From Pseudomonadota bacterium (GTDB taxonomy: Bacteria > Pseudomonadota > Alphaproteobacteria > Rhizobiales > Rhizobiaceae), in assembly GCA_023433855.1 (NCBI GenBank), contig JAEYTV010000378.1, positions 1 to 21,594 of the forward strand: 21,594 nucleotides of DNA, written 5' to 3'. The position numbers were made by a program, and so were the translations under genes. Under the pieces are notes generated by a model. It did not search any database. It was not told the DNA's origin and was given only the letters and a program-made list of their open reading frames with translations. Below, in pieces: positions 15,934 through 21,594 of this stretch. Position 1 is the stretch's first letter. Each line of letters starts with the position of its first letter.

Positions 15934-16284
15934 ATGCCGGACTTCGCCTCATTTCGTGATCCCGCTTCGTTTTATGGCGTCTGGCTGCATGAGAACGGCC
16001 ATGCCAGCGGAGCAAAGCATCGGATTGACCGCGATCTTTCCGGGCGTTTTGGGTCAGCAGCCTATGCTGCCGAAGAATGCTGCGTGGAAATTCTCAGCGG
16101 CCTCGTCCTCGCCGATCTGGGCATCGCCCATCATCCGCGCCCCGACCGCGCCGCCTATGTCGCCTCATGGCTCAAGGTCCTGAAGGACGATCCCAAGGCC
16201 ATCTTCACAGCCGCGAGCAAGGCGCAGCAGGCCGCCGACTGGATGCATGCGCAGCAGCCCCAGGCAGAGGGGATGGCAGCATGA
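15934..16284 (+). CDS. ArdC-like antirestriction protein, C-terminal zincin domain only
   Basis: A 116-residue protein matching the C-terminal metallopeptidase-like domain of ArdC antirestriction proteins. It keeps the zinc motif HENGH (an HExxH) in GVWLHENGHASGAKHRIDRD, the RFGSAAYAAEE region, and the tail YVASWLKVLKDDPKAIFTAA. ArdC normally has an N-terminal single-strand DNA-binding domain of about 150 residues, absent here. Similarity seems to begin a few codons before the ATG (PRQDTVF), close to the passenger-gene stop, so the gene was probably cut by the IS66 unit. ATG 15934 or GTG 15928 could serve as start. It overlaps the next gene by four bases. It may be a non-functional remnant. 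Confidence 0.75.
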   Translation: MPDFASFRDPASFYGVWLHENGHASGAKHRIDRDLSGRFGSAAYAAEECCVEILSGLVLADLGIAHHPRPDRAAYVASWLKVLKDDPKAIFTAASKAQQAADWMHAQQPQAEGMAA

Positions 16285-16544
16285 GCAGCACCATTTCCAA
16301 CGCGGGAAAATTTCACGAAGGGGCTGGACTGTCAGGATATGTGGCCGAGATCGGCGCCGCGTTCCTCGCGGCCGACCTCAATATCGCGCTGGAGCCCCGC
16401 GAGGATCACGCATCCTATGTCGCGCATTGGCTTGAGGTGCTGAAGAACGACAAGCGGGCGATCTTCACTGCTGCTGCCCATGCCGAGCGGGCCGCTGCCT
16501 ACCTCCACAATCGCCAGCCGGCGGCGACTGCGGAGGCCGCGTGA
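16281..16544 (+). CDS. Second ArdC C-terminal-like protein, lacking the zinc motif
   Basis: An 87-residue protein homologous to the end of the gene before it: GYVAEIGAAFLAADLNIAL, EPREDHASYVAHWLEVLKND and KRAIFTAAAHAERAAAYLH are typical ArdC tail sequence. It is in fact closer to the usual family form than the preceding copy. The region with HExxH is missing, with only a short unrelated start (MSSTISNAGKFHEGAG). It begins inside the stop of the upstream gene (ATGA). It looks like a tandem partial duplication or a two-piece ArdC. A strong terminator follows 28 bases after the stop. Confidence 0.75.
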   Translation: MSSTISNAGKFHEGAGLSGYVAEIGAAFLAADLNIALEPREDHASYVAHWLEVLKNDKRAIFTAAAHAERAAAYLHNRQPAATAEAA

Positions 16545-16571
16545 CGGCGGCCATCCCAGGCAGGCGAAGAT

Positions 16572-16601
16572 AAAACGGCCCCGCTCACGCGGGGCCGTTT
16601 T
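16572..16601 (+). terminator. Strong intrinsic terminator after the ArdC-like genes
   Basis: aaaacggccccgc (16572-16584) and gcggggccgtttt (16589-16601) form a perfect 13-bp stem around a 4-base loop. The stem is GC-rich and ends in four T residues on the plus strand, and because it starts with four A residues it could act in both directions. Confidence 0.85.
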
Positions 16602-16723
16602 CCGTTGCACTCCGTCTAGATCGGTTCTCAACATAAGTCCCGCAGAAAACGGCGATGTCGGCACCTAATTACTGTATAGCAACCCCGATTTCTTGCCTCT
16701 ATCAGCGGACTTTCGCACGTTCC

Positions 16724-16756
16724 CTATCGACTGCCGAGCGGCAGAAGCATCGATAG
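16724..16756 (+). promoter_or_regulatory. Leader hairpin just upstream of the beta-barrel gene
   Basis: ctatcga-ctgccg (16724-16736) pairs with cggcag (16739-16744) and tcgatag (16750-16756): a 13-bp stem with a 2-base loop and a 5-base bulge on one side. It ends just before AGGGA (16758-16762), the ribosome site for ATG 16771. Position suggests a 5' UTR element affecting mRNA stability or translation; alternatively a protein-binding palindrome. Confidence 0.5.
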
Positions 16757-16770
16757 TAGGGACATCTGTG

Positions 16771-17466
16771 ATGAAAACCATAATCGCCGCCCTCGCCGGA
16801 CTGGCCTTGTCGACCGCCGCCGCGCCCGCCTTCGCCCAGAGCACCGGATCGGCGTTCAATGACATGTGGGGCGCCGACTATTCAGCCGCGCCGTCCAACT
16901 GGACCGGCTCCTATATCGGCATCGCGGCCGGCTATGCCGGCGCCAGCGCTTCACAGAGTCTGAGCGTCGCCCCCTTCGACTTCGCCTTCCACACCTCGCC
17001 CAGCGACAGCGGCGCGACGGTCGGCGGCTATGCCGGCTACAATTATCAGGTCGATTCCTACGTCATCGGCGCCGAAGGAACGTTCACCTATCTCGGTCAA
17101 CGCCTGGGGGGGGCGATCCCCGCTGACATCGACTGGCAGCTCGGCCTGGCCGTGCGCGCCGGCTTCGCCGCCCAGGACAATACGCTCATCTATCTTCGCG
17201 CCGCCTGGGCCTTGACCGACATCCGCTTCGCCGAGCTCGGCGAGCTTGCCGGCACCGTCTACACCGTGAAGGACGGCTATCGCAGCGCCCTCCAGCTCGG
17301 GGCCGGCGTCGATGTGAAGCTCGATCCGAACTGGATTCTGCGCGTCGAAGGAAACTACACCTTCGAGGGCGGTGCCGCCGAAATCATCGACTACACCACC
17401 GGGATGAGCGTCAAGCTCGATCCCTCGCTCTACGATGTGCGCGCCGGCCTGGCCTATCAGTTCTGA
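16771..17466 (+). CDS. Outer-membrane beta-barrel protein (Omp25/RopB-like)
   Basis: A 231-residue outer-membrane protein. Residues 1-23 are a signal peptide (MKTIIAALAGLALS, cleavage after AFA). Then comes WTGSYIGIAAGYAGA, the typical opening of small alphaproteobacterial OMP_b-brl barrels, followed by alternating strands such as ATVGGYAGYNYQ, YVIGAEGTFTY, WQLGLAVRAGF and WILRVEGNYTF. The last strand YDVRAGLAYQF ends in Phe, the expected signal for barrel assembly. The length fits an eight-stranded barrel. ATG 16771 is preferred over upstream starts because AGGGA precedes it and the signal peptide begins there. It converges with the next minus-strand gene, overlapping it by ten bases at the stop. 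Confidence 0.9.
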   Translation: MKTIIAALAGLALSTAAAPAFAQSTGSAFNDMWGADYSAAPSNWTGSYIGIAAGYAGASASQSLSVAPFDFAFHTSPSDSGATVGGYAGYNYQVDSYVIGAEGTFTYLGQRLGGAIPADIDWQLGLAVRAGFAAQDNTLIYLRAAWALTDIRFAELGELAGTVYTVKDGYRSALQLGAGVDVKLDPNWILRVEGNYTFEGGAAEIIDYTTGMSVKLDPSLYDVRAGLAYQF

Positions 17467-18059
17467 TGCGAGGGCGGGTAGAGGATCACAGGGCTGACGC
17501 GCATGGTGGCGCAGTAGGCCCTATCCATCAGGCTGAAATGGTCGGGCGGGCTGTTATTGCCCGCCTCGCGCCAGTCGCGCGCGATGACGAGGGCCTGATC
17601 ATCGACGCGGTCGCTGGGCGGCAGGGAGCGGATGCCGGCCAGCGTGATCATCGCGTCGACCTTGTGGCGCGCGTGTCCCGGCTCGATGCCGGTTCGTTCC
17701 ATCAGCAGAACTGCGCCTCGATATGCCGCGCTGCTGGACGTGTAGACGCGCGAGGCGGCCTCGATAGCGGAGCACAGATCATCCGAGCACGGCTCACTCG
17801 CCAGGATGGTCGCGAAGGTCACGCCCGGTACGTACAGGGACGAGGCGGATGTGCCGACCGGCATATGCCCGGAGAGGCGTGGCCCATCGATCTCGGTTTG
17901 AAGCGCCTGCAAGCGCTGCTTCAAGGGCAGCGCCTTGACGCGGCTCTCCAGCATGAACCGGGCAGACTCCCGCACCACGTCCGTCAGCCCCATTCCCATC
18001 TCTCGGGCCAGGCGGCGCACCACACGATCAGTTTTCTCGCAACGTACATGGAACGGCAT
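17457..18059 (-). CDS. Fused VapB-like/PIN-like protein with degenerate PIN domain
   Basis: A 200-residue protein. Residues 1-60 resemble the Rv0623/VapB antitoxin family: FHVRCEKTDRVVRRLAREMG, LTDVVRESARFMLESR, then a Leu-rich helix. Residues about 78-195 follow the layout of a VapC PIN domain: ATILASEPCSDDLCSAIEAA, a strand-helix SSSAAYRGAVLLMERTG, VDAMITLAGIRSLPP, DDQALVIARDWREAGN, and LMDRAYCATMRVSPVILY. The usual first Asp is absent and the Glu position is Arg114; only Asp179 remains, so nuclease activity is unlikely. GGGGTGA lies 5-6 bases before the ATG. The gene starts 15 bases after the DnaA-like gene, so they form an operon. It could be a DNA-binding regulator derived from a toxin-antitoxin pair. 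Confidence 0.65.
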   Translation of the reverse strand: MPFHVRCEKTDRVVRRLAREMGMGLTDVVRESARFMLESRVKALPLKQRLQALQTEIDGPRLSGHMPVGTSASSLYVPGVTFATILASEPCSDDLCSAIEAASRVYTSSSAAYRGAVLLMERTGIEPGHARHKVDAMITLAGIRSLPPSDRVDDQALVIARDWREAGNNSPPDHFSLMDRAYCATMRVSPVILYPPSHQN

Positions 18060-18074
18060 GTCTCACCCCTGCAA

Positions 18075-18629
18075 CTAAGCGCCCAGACGACCGGACGGTG
18101 TCACCTCGAAAAGATCGCTCAGTATCGTTGTCAGCAACAGAAGATCATCATGCCACCGATCATTGGCGCGGCGCTTATCCTTGATGTAACGATAAGCCAT
18201 ATACACGCTTGTGCTGTCCCGCCGACCGATCGCCGCCGCGATGGTCTTCGCAGACGCTTTTGTCAGCCGCGCGGCCAAGGTCAGTGCCACATAGCGAAAG
18301 GGCACGAGAGCATCATCGGCGGCGCGGCGCGTGACGGCGCTCGATCCGACGAGCGCCGCCCGGCTCAACCCGTAATAGCAGATCGTCACGGCGACCACGT
18401 CATCGACCGTCAGAGGCCGGCCCCCAGCACCCCAATTGGTCGCATAGACGGCGGAGACGCCAGCCGCCGGGACAAGGGGAGGAAAGACCGTTCCCGGCAC
18501 CCTTGCCGGCCGCACGAACACTCCCGAAAGAGGAGGGCACGGCGATATGCTGGGACGATAGTAAATATCGATCGGCTGACTGTTAACAGCCTGCGTCACA
18601 GACGGTGCGCACTCAGTAAACGCGGCCAT
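18075..18629 (-). CDS. Stand-alone DnaA domain IV-like DNA-binding protein
   Basis: A 184-residue protein. The first 70 residues are Pro-rich and unrecognised. Residues about 73-150 resemble the C-terminal DnaA-box-binding domain: LTVDDVVAVTICYYGLSRAA, then FRYVALTLAARLT, then the signature helix IGRRDSTSVYMAYRYI, comparable to GGRDHTTVLHA in DnaA. There is no AAA+ ATPase domain, so it is not an initiator by itself; such free domain-IV proteins may act as regulators or bind DnaA-box-like sites. GGGAG lies 8-9 bases before the ATG. It is followed after 15 bases by the VapBC-like fusion. Confidence 0.7.
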   Translation of the reverse strand: MAAFTECAPSVTQAVNSQPIDIYYRPSISPCPPLSGVFVRPARVPGTVFPPLVPAAGVSAVYATNWGAGGRPLTVDDVVAVTICYYGLSRAALVGSSAVTRRAADDALVPFRYVALTLAARLTKASAKTIAAAIGRRDSTSVYMAYRYIKDKRRANDRWHDDLLLLTTILSDLFEVTPSGRLGA

Positions 18630-18917
18630 TTAACGCACTCCCAAAAGATGCGGGCCCGCGCGGAATAATGAGACATTTCTAAGAAACGCTAATTGCATGA
18701 CCGCAACCAAATTATACCTTGCCAAGATCCCGCCGAACGGTCGATTAGCCTTCGTCACCTTTTCCGTGGCGGCCCGCTTCGTGCGCTTCGCTCCATGGAG
18801 GCGACCAACAAAAAACCGCCCGTCGACCGACATGCGCGCCGACCACCTTCGGTTTACGAACAGGGGGCTCCCGTTCTTCGACCTCTTTACGGCTGATAGT
18901 AAGCATAGGAGAATTGC
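18630..18917. other. Intergenic region between divergent genes
   Basis: About 290 bases upstream of both the DnaA-like gene (minus) and the winged-helix gene (plus). A 90-codon plus frame from 18697 crosses it and runs into the regulator gene in another frame; it lacks a ribosome site and recognisable sequence, so it is not called. Promoters for both directions are expected here. Confidence 0.4.
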
Positions 18918-19271
18918 ATGCCAATCCCCCAGACGGCGGACACCCGTCAACTGTCGCGAACGTTTATGATGAGATTAATCAGTCACATCATGGAGGAACG
19001 GCGGCCGGGGGAGACCGCGAGCCGACGTCTTAAGCAGGCCGGCCTCATGTCGTGCATCTACACGATGCATCTTAAGGGCGAAGAGGTAACTGTTACAAAA
19101 CTTTGCGATCGGATCAAAGCGCCGCGCAATGTTGTCGTGGAGATCGTGAAGGCTCTCGAAAGTCGCGGCTTTCTTAAGTACCGGGCCAATCTACACGATG
19201 GCGGGCGCGGCCGGGTATATGTCTATTCGCTCACGGAGAAGGCCGAAGCGCTCAGCTCGCTAGCCAAATAA
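18918..19271 (+). CDS. Winged-helix (MarR-like) transcriptional regulator
   Basis: A 117-residue protein with a winged helix-turn-helix over about residues 40-110: LMSCIYTMHLKGEEVTVTKL, the recognition region CDRIKAPRNVVVEIVKALES, RGFLKYRANLHDGGRGRVYV as the wing, then YSLTEKAEAL. The layout matches small MarR-type regulators; the short N-terminal helix is probably for dimerisation. AGGAG lies 6-7 bases before ATG 18918. The likely targets are not shown; neighbours are the DnaA-like/VapBC-like operon on one side and the Tad genes on the other, and the palindromes near flp are candidates. Confidence 0.8.
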   Translation: MPIPQTADTRQLSRTFMMRLISHIMEERRPGETASRRLKQAGLMSCIYTMHLKGEEVTVTKLCDRIKAPRNVVVEIVKALESRGFLKYRANLHDGGRGRVYVYSLTEKAEALSSLAK

Positions 19272-19411
19272 GATGTATATGAGGTTAATATGTCACACCG
19301 AAATGAGGCGACATTATTGCGTCGAGCGGGCCCGGCACGATGACCGCAGGCCCCACCTCACCCTGCATTTCGGATGACATCATCTGGTAGATGCGAGCTA
19401 GTCCAACTTGA

Positions 19412-19440
19412 CCGGGATCTCCGCACGGGGAGCATCCCGG
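19412..19440. terminator. Hairpin between convergent regulator and tad genes
   Basis: ccgggat-ctcc pairs with ggag-c-atcccgg (7 bp plus 4 bp with one bulged base). It lies between the stop of the winged-helix gene and the stop of the TadG-like gene, which converge. There is no T-run on either side. The rest of the gap 19272-19485 shows nothing else. Confidence 0.4.
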
Positions 19441-19485
19441 CCATTAAACCCGGAGGTTGTCCACAACGGCACGGGCGTCCCATTG

Positions 19486-20088
19486 TCAGAATAATGTGAC
19501 GCCGCCGCTGCTGCGGCGGGTCCAAAGGTCTGCTGCCTCCCCGCTATTGCCCAGAGGAAGAGCGTAGGCGACATCGCTGTATGTCTGATCTTCGGTGAAG
19601 GTGACGGGTGCCCAGGGGAGGGCGTTCCAAATCCGCGCTAGCAACGACCTATGCGACAGCGTCACCTTTGCCACCAGCGTGTTCTTGTCGGAGCTTGCGT
19701 AAGCCGTCGCGCCGGCAGGGAACGCGAACGGAGCCCCGCGCACGAGCGCGGCGCTCGTGCTGTCGCTCCAGCGCACCTGGAGACCTTCCCCGCTGTCGCC
19801 CACGCTGCTGAGCGCCACGGTCGCGGCCCCCTCGATCGGCTCCAGCATGGTCATGGTCATGGCCTGATAGGTGTTCCACTGGGCGTCGTCGATAGTCGTA
19901 TCCATCGACGCCAGCCGCGCGAGAGAATTGGCGGCCCGCGCCACCTTGTTCTGCACGATGACCGTCTCGGCGAGGTAATTACTGCCGACGAAGACCAGCA
20001 TCAGGATTGGCAGCATGAGCGCGAACTCGACCGTTCCGACGCCGCGGTCATCCGAACAGAGTTGCTTGAGATATCGCATCGCCATCAC
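19486..20088 (-). CDS. TadE/TadG-like pseudopilin
   Basis: A 200-residue minor pilin-like protein of a Tad pilus system. A short basic leader ends with DDRG, followed by VGTVEFALMLPILMLVFVGS: cleavage after Gly16 puts Glu at +5 of the mature protein, the class III prepilin-peptidase rule, and the hydrophobic helix anchors it in the inner membrane. The remainder (about residues 45-200) is a periplasmic beta-rich domain without further motif. It starts at GTG 20088 or one of the ATGs just after, immediately behind the stop of the upstream TadE-like gene (tgagtgatg), so it is translationally coupled. It is the last gene of a three-gene minus-strand operon. Confidence 0.85.
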   Translation of the reverse strand: MMAMRYLKQLCSDDRGVGTVEFALMLPILMLVFVGSNYLAETVIVQNKVARAANSLARLASMDTTIDDAQWNTYQAMTMTMLEPIEGAATVALSSVGDSGEGLQVRWSDSTSAALVRGAPFAFPAGATAYASSDKNTLVAKVTLSHRSLLARIWNALPWAPVTFTEDQTYSDVAYALPLGNSGEAADLWTRRSSGGVTLF

Positions 20089-20649
20089 TCACAAAGAGGG
20101 AGCCGAGCCGCCGCCATAGGGCAGGGCATACGGGTCGATCCGGAAGACGGCATGCGCGGTGACAACGCGCCGGCCGCCCTGGAACGTGATCATGTCGGGG
20201 AGGAAGCCCGTAAGCGACGGCAGCGCGAGGACCGCGCGCACCATCATGCTGTTGCCCGCAGCCCCGTTGCCGGCGCCGAAGGCGTCATCGTCGACATTGC
20301 CGTCTTCATCGAAGATCGGCGGGACGGCCGAACCGTCGATAACGCGCACATCGAGCTTGAGCGAGGCATTGCAGGTGGCTTCCCCGACCAGGACGAGTGT
20401 GCCCGAGCAGATGGCCTGACGCGCCAGCGCGCGTGCGTCCTCGGCGGATAATCCCAGACTCTCGCCGCGCTCGATCGCGCGCACCGCGTTCGCCGTTTTC
20501 GTCTGAAGGACCTGCTGTGCCAGCAAGACAAGCCCAATCTCCATAATGCCGACGATCACGACGACCAGGGGAATAAAGAGAAGGCCGAACTCGACGAGCA
20601 TCAACCCATCATCGCGCGGCAGGCCCCGCGCGGCAGCTCGCGTTGCCAT
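20089..20649 (-). CDS. TadE-like pseudopilin
   Basis: A 186-residue pseudopilin. The leader MATRAAARGLPRDDG is followed by LMLVEFGLLFIPLVVVIVGI; cleavage after Gly15 leaves Glu at +5, as in Flp/TadE/TadF precursors. The helix is followed by QQVLQTKTANAVRAIERGE, then a domain with two cysteines (AICSGTLVLVGEATCNASLK), which could form a disulfide in the periplasm, and an acidic loop (DEDGNVDDDAFG). It starts 4 bases after the secretin-domain gene and abuts the next pseudopilin gene, so all three are one operon. Confidence 0.88.
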   Translation of the reverse strand: MATRAAARGLPRDDGLMLVEFGLLFIPLVVVIVGIMEIGLVLLAQQVLQTKTANAVRAIERGESLGLSAEDARALARQAICSGTLVLVGEATCNASLKLDVRVIDGSAVPPIFDEDGNVDDDAFGAGNGAAGNSMMVRAVLALPSLTGFLPDMITFQGGRRVVTAHAVFRIDPYALPYGGGSAPSL

Positions 20650-20653
20650 CTAA

Positions 20654-21121
20654 TCACCTCACCACGGCCGAGGCGGCGTTCGTCCGCTCTTGCACCTGCG
20701 CACCGATAGGTCCCGTGACCTCGGCCGCGTCGCCGATAGACTGCGTCGGCGCGCATCGCGGATCGCACGCGAAGGTCGCGCGCTTGTCGCCGTGCGTTAC
20801 CGTCAGCAGGCCGGGAGCGCGCACGACGCGTACCTGCGCGCTTTTCACGGTGTCACCCGATTCCGTCAGGAACAGCACGTTCGTCGCGCCGAAACTCCGG
20901 CCGGTGAAGATCACGCCCCGTCGATCGGAAGTGAACACAACATCGGTGATCATCGGGTTCCCAACGACGACAGCCGCGACCCCGGAAGGCACCGCGAACA
21001 CACGGGCCTCATCGACCGGTATCTCCACCTTCCCAGCGAGTCCCGCCGGGCTCGTGGACTGAGCTACCGCCGGCGCGGTGCACAGCGCCGCATACAGCAT
21101 CAAGGCCGCATACTTCATCAC
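20654..21121 (-). CDS. Secretin N-domain protein (CpaC-like, stand-alone) of the Tad locus
   Basis: A 155-residue exported protein. Signal peptide at 1-20 (MMKYAALMLYAAL, cleavage after AVA). The mature part reads as the pilus-assembly N-terminal domain of CpaC/RcpA secretins: GKVEIPVDEARVFAVPSGVA, AVVVGNPMITDVVFTSDRRG, VIFTGRSFGATNVLFLTESG and a last strand SAQVRVVRA. The secretin pore domain of about 300 residues is absent; instead there is a short tail with two Cys (FACDPRC). It is thus an N-domain-only paralogue, possibly a periplasmic partner of the true secretin. It heads the minus-strand operon, divergent from flp. Confidence 0.82.
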   Translation of the reverse strand: MMKYAALMLYAALCTAPAVAQSTSPAGLAGKVEIPVDEARVFAVPSGVAAVVVGNPMITDVVFTSDRRGVIFTGRSFGATNVLFLTESGDTVKSAQVRVVRAPGLLTVTHGDKRATFACDPRCAPTQSIGDAAEVTGPIGAQVQERTNAASAVVR

Positions 21122-21159
21122 GTCAGTGACCTTTCAATGTCTAAAATCCGACTGATACA

Positions 21160-21250
21160 GCCCGTCTAGCCGAAACTCCGGTATAGGCTAGACGGGCACT
21201 AAATCGACAATCGACGAAAATCAGCGGCTCGATCCTGTATAGCCTATGCC
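21160..21250. promoter_or_regulatory. Divergent tad control region with inverted half-sites
   Basis: gcccgtctagcc (21160-21171) and ggctagacgggc (21186-21197) are a perfect 12-bp inverted repeat 14 bases apart. The second arm extends to ggtataggctagac (21180-21193), and a third related copy lies inverted at 21237-21250 (ggcataggctatac on the minus strand; 12 of 14 bases match). They sit in the 217-base gap between the secretin-domain gene and flp, as expected for binding sites of a shared regulator. No T-run follows, so a terminator role is unlikely. Confidence 0.5.
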
Positions 21251-21291
21251 TCTTCGTTGACCCGTTCGACATCTCACGAGTAAGCATGATT

Positions 21292-21312
21292 ACGCCTGAT
21301 AAGAACAGGCGT
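21292..21312 (+). promoter_or_regulatory. Small hairpin in the flp leader
   Basis: acgcctg (21292-21298) and caggcgt (21306-21312) form a 7-bp stem with a 7-base loop, ending 26 bases before the flp start codon and about 14 bases before its AGGAG. A further element, cctatacagg at 21321-21330, closely matches the reverse complement of 21234-21243. It may lie in the flp 5' UTR. Confidence 0.3.
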
Positions 21313-21338
21313 GACACCCACCTATACAGGAGATCCGA

Positions 21339-21539
21339 ATGAAGAATGTCATCAACGGCGCCAAGAAGGTCCTCGGCGACGAGTCCGGTGCGGCCACTGT
21401 CGAATACGGCCTCATCACCCTCGGCGTCGTCGCCGCCGTCACCGGCGCTGCCGGTGCCTTCAAGGGCCAGATCAGCGGGCTGTTCACCGACGTGGGCACG
21501 ACCCTGACGGCCGCCCAGACGGCCGCGAAGGCCGACTGA
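21339..21539 (+). CDS. flp: Flp-type major pilin
   Basis: A 66-residue precursor of the Flp/Fap major pilin, the structural subunit of Tad adhesion pili. The leader MKNVINGAKKVLGDESG ends in Gly17; the mature protein begins AATVEYGLITLGVVAAV with the diagnostic Glu-Tyr at +5/+6, then a hydrophobic helix to about residue 42, and a short Ala/Thr-rich tail. CAGGAG lies 8 bases before the ATG. It is divergent from the pseudopilin operon; the remaining tad/cpa genes are expected beyond the right edge on the plus strand. Confidence 0.95.
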   Translation: MKNVINGAKKVLGDESGAATVEYGLITLGVVAAVTGAAGAFKGQISGLFTDVGTTLTAAQTAAKAD

Positions 21540-21572
21540 CGCAGACCTTCAAGGGCCTTTCAACGCGGAGCC

Positions 21573-21587
21573 GGGTCCGCAGGACCC
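21573..21587 (+). terminator. Small hairpin after flp
   Basis: gggtcc-gca-ggaccc forms a 6-bp stem with a 3-base loop, 34 bases after the flp stop. No T-run is visible before the window ends. In tad loci a weak hairpin between flp and the next gene can reduce read-through so that pilin is made in excess; that role here is inferred. Confidence 0.3.
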
Positions 21588-21594
21588 CGCAACC

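Noticed and set aside
16572..16601. Perfect inverted repeat as an IS66 terminal repeat
   Set aside because: It is a compact hairpin with a T-run downstream of a coding unit, which fits an intrinsic terminator.
17466..18668. Plus-strand 400-codon frame opposite the DnaA-like and VapBC-like genes
   Set aside because: Rich in Arg, His and Gly with no domain; the minus strand has two genes with ribosome sites and family resemblance.
18697..18969. 90-codon plus-strand frame before the winged-helix gene
   Set aside because: No ribosome site or recognisable sequence, and it overlaps the supported start of the regulator in another frame.

Overview
The window looks like an accessory, mosaic region of an alphaproteobacterial genome or large plasmid. 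Most genes are GC-rich, and their families (IS66 with a pRiA4b ORF-3-like passenger, ArdC-type proteins, an Omp25-like beta-barrel protein, a Flp/Tad pilus locus) are common in Rhizobiales and Sphingomonadales. Two short islands of very AT-rich DNA, each encoding a small polytopic membrane protein, stand out as foreign. No rRNA, tRNA or CRISPR array was seen.

Layout. 1-184: right end of an IS3-family element cut by the window edge. 192-8629: an Rhs/YD-repeat island flanked by two diverged copies, about 310 bp each, of the same non-coding sequence in inverted orientation. Inside lie a divergent 73-residue secreted mini-YD protein, a small secreted protein, a 1966-residue secreted Rhs protein with a degenerate transglutaminase-like N-terminal domain and a variable C-terminal tail, and an AT-rich four-helix membrane protein directly downstream (candidate immunity protein). 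8682-9554: EamA/DMT-type exporter. 9667-10974: apparently intact IS3-family element with a frameshift site, abutting an N-terminal fragment of an IS5/IS427-type transposase. 11142-12352: a small DUF6959-like protein (minus strand), then a second AT-rich membrane protein. 12547-15890: IS21 helper-gene (istB) remnant joined directly to an IS66-type tnpB-tnpC unit that carries a pRiA4b ORF-3-like passenger gene and lacks tnpA. 15934-16544: two tandem, overlapping ArdC C-terminal-like genes, closed by a strong terminator. 16771-17466: outer-membrane beta-barrel protein with a leader hairpin. 17457-18629 (minus): a two-gene unit of a free-standing DnaA domain-IV-like protein and a fused VapB-VapC-like protein with a degenerate PIN domain. 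18918-19271: winged-helix regulator. 19486-21539: part of a Tad pilus locus, with a minus-strand operon (secretin N-domain protein, two TadE/G-like pseudopilins) divergent from the major pilin gene flp.

How the parts relate. The Rhs island has the layout of a polymorphic-toxin cassette: conserved core, exchangeable tail, AT-rich downstream gene. Its signal peptide and degenerate transglutaminase fold set it apart from T6SS-type Rhs proteins. The middle of the window is a graveyard of nested and truncated insertion sequences. The right end returns to conserved function: pilin and pseudopilins with intact prepilin-peptidase sites face a shared divergent control region containing three related half-sites.
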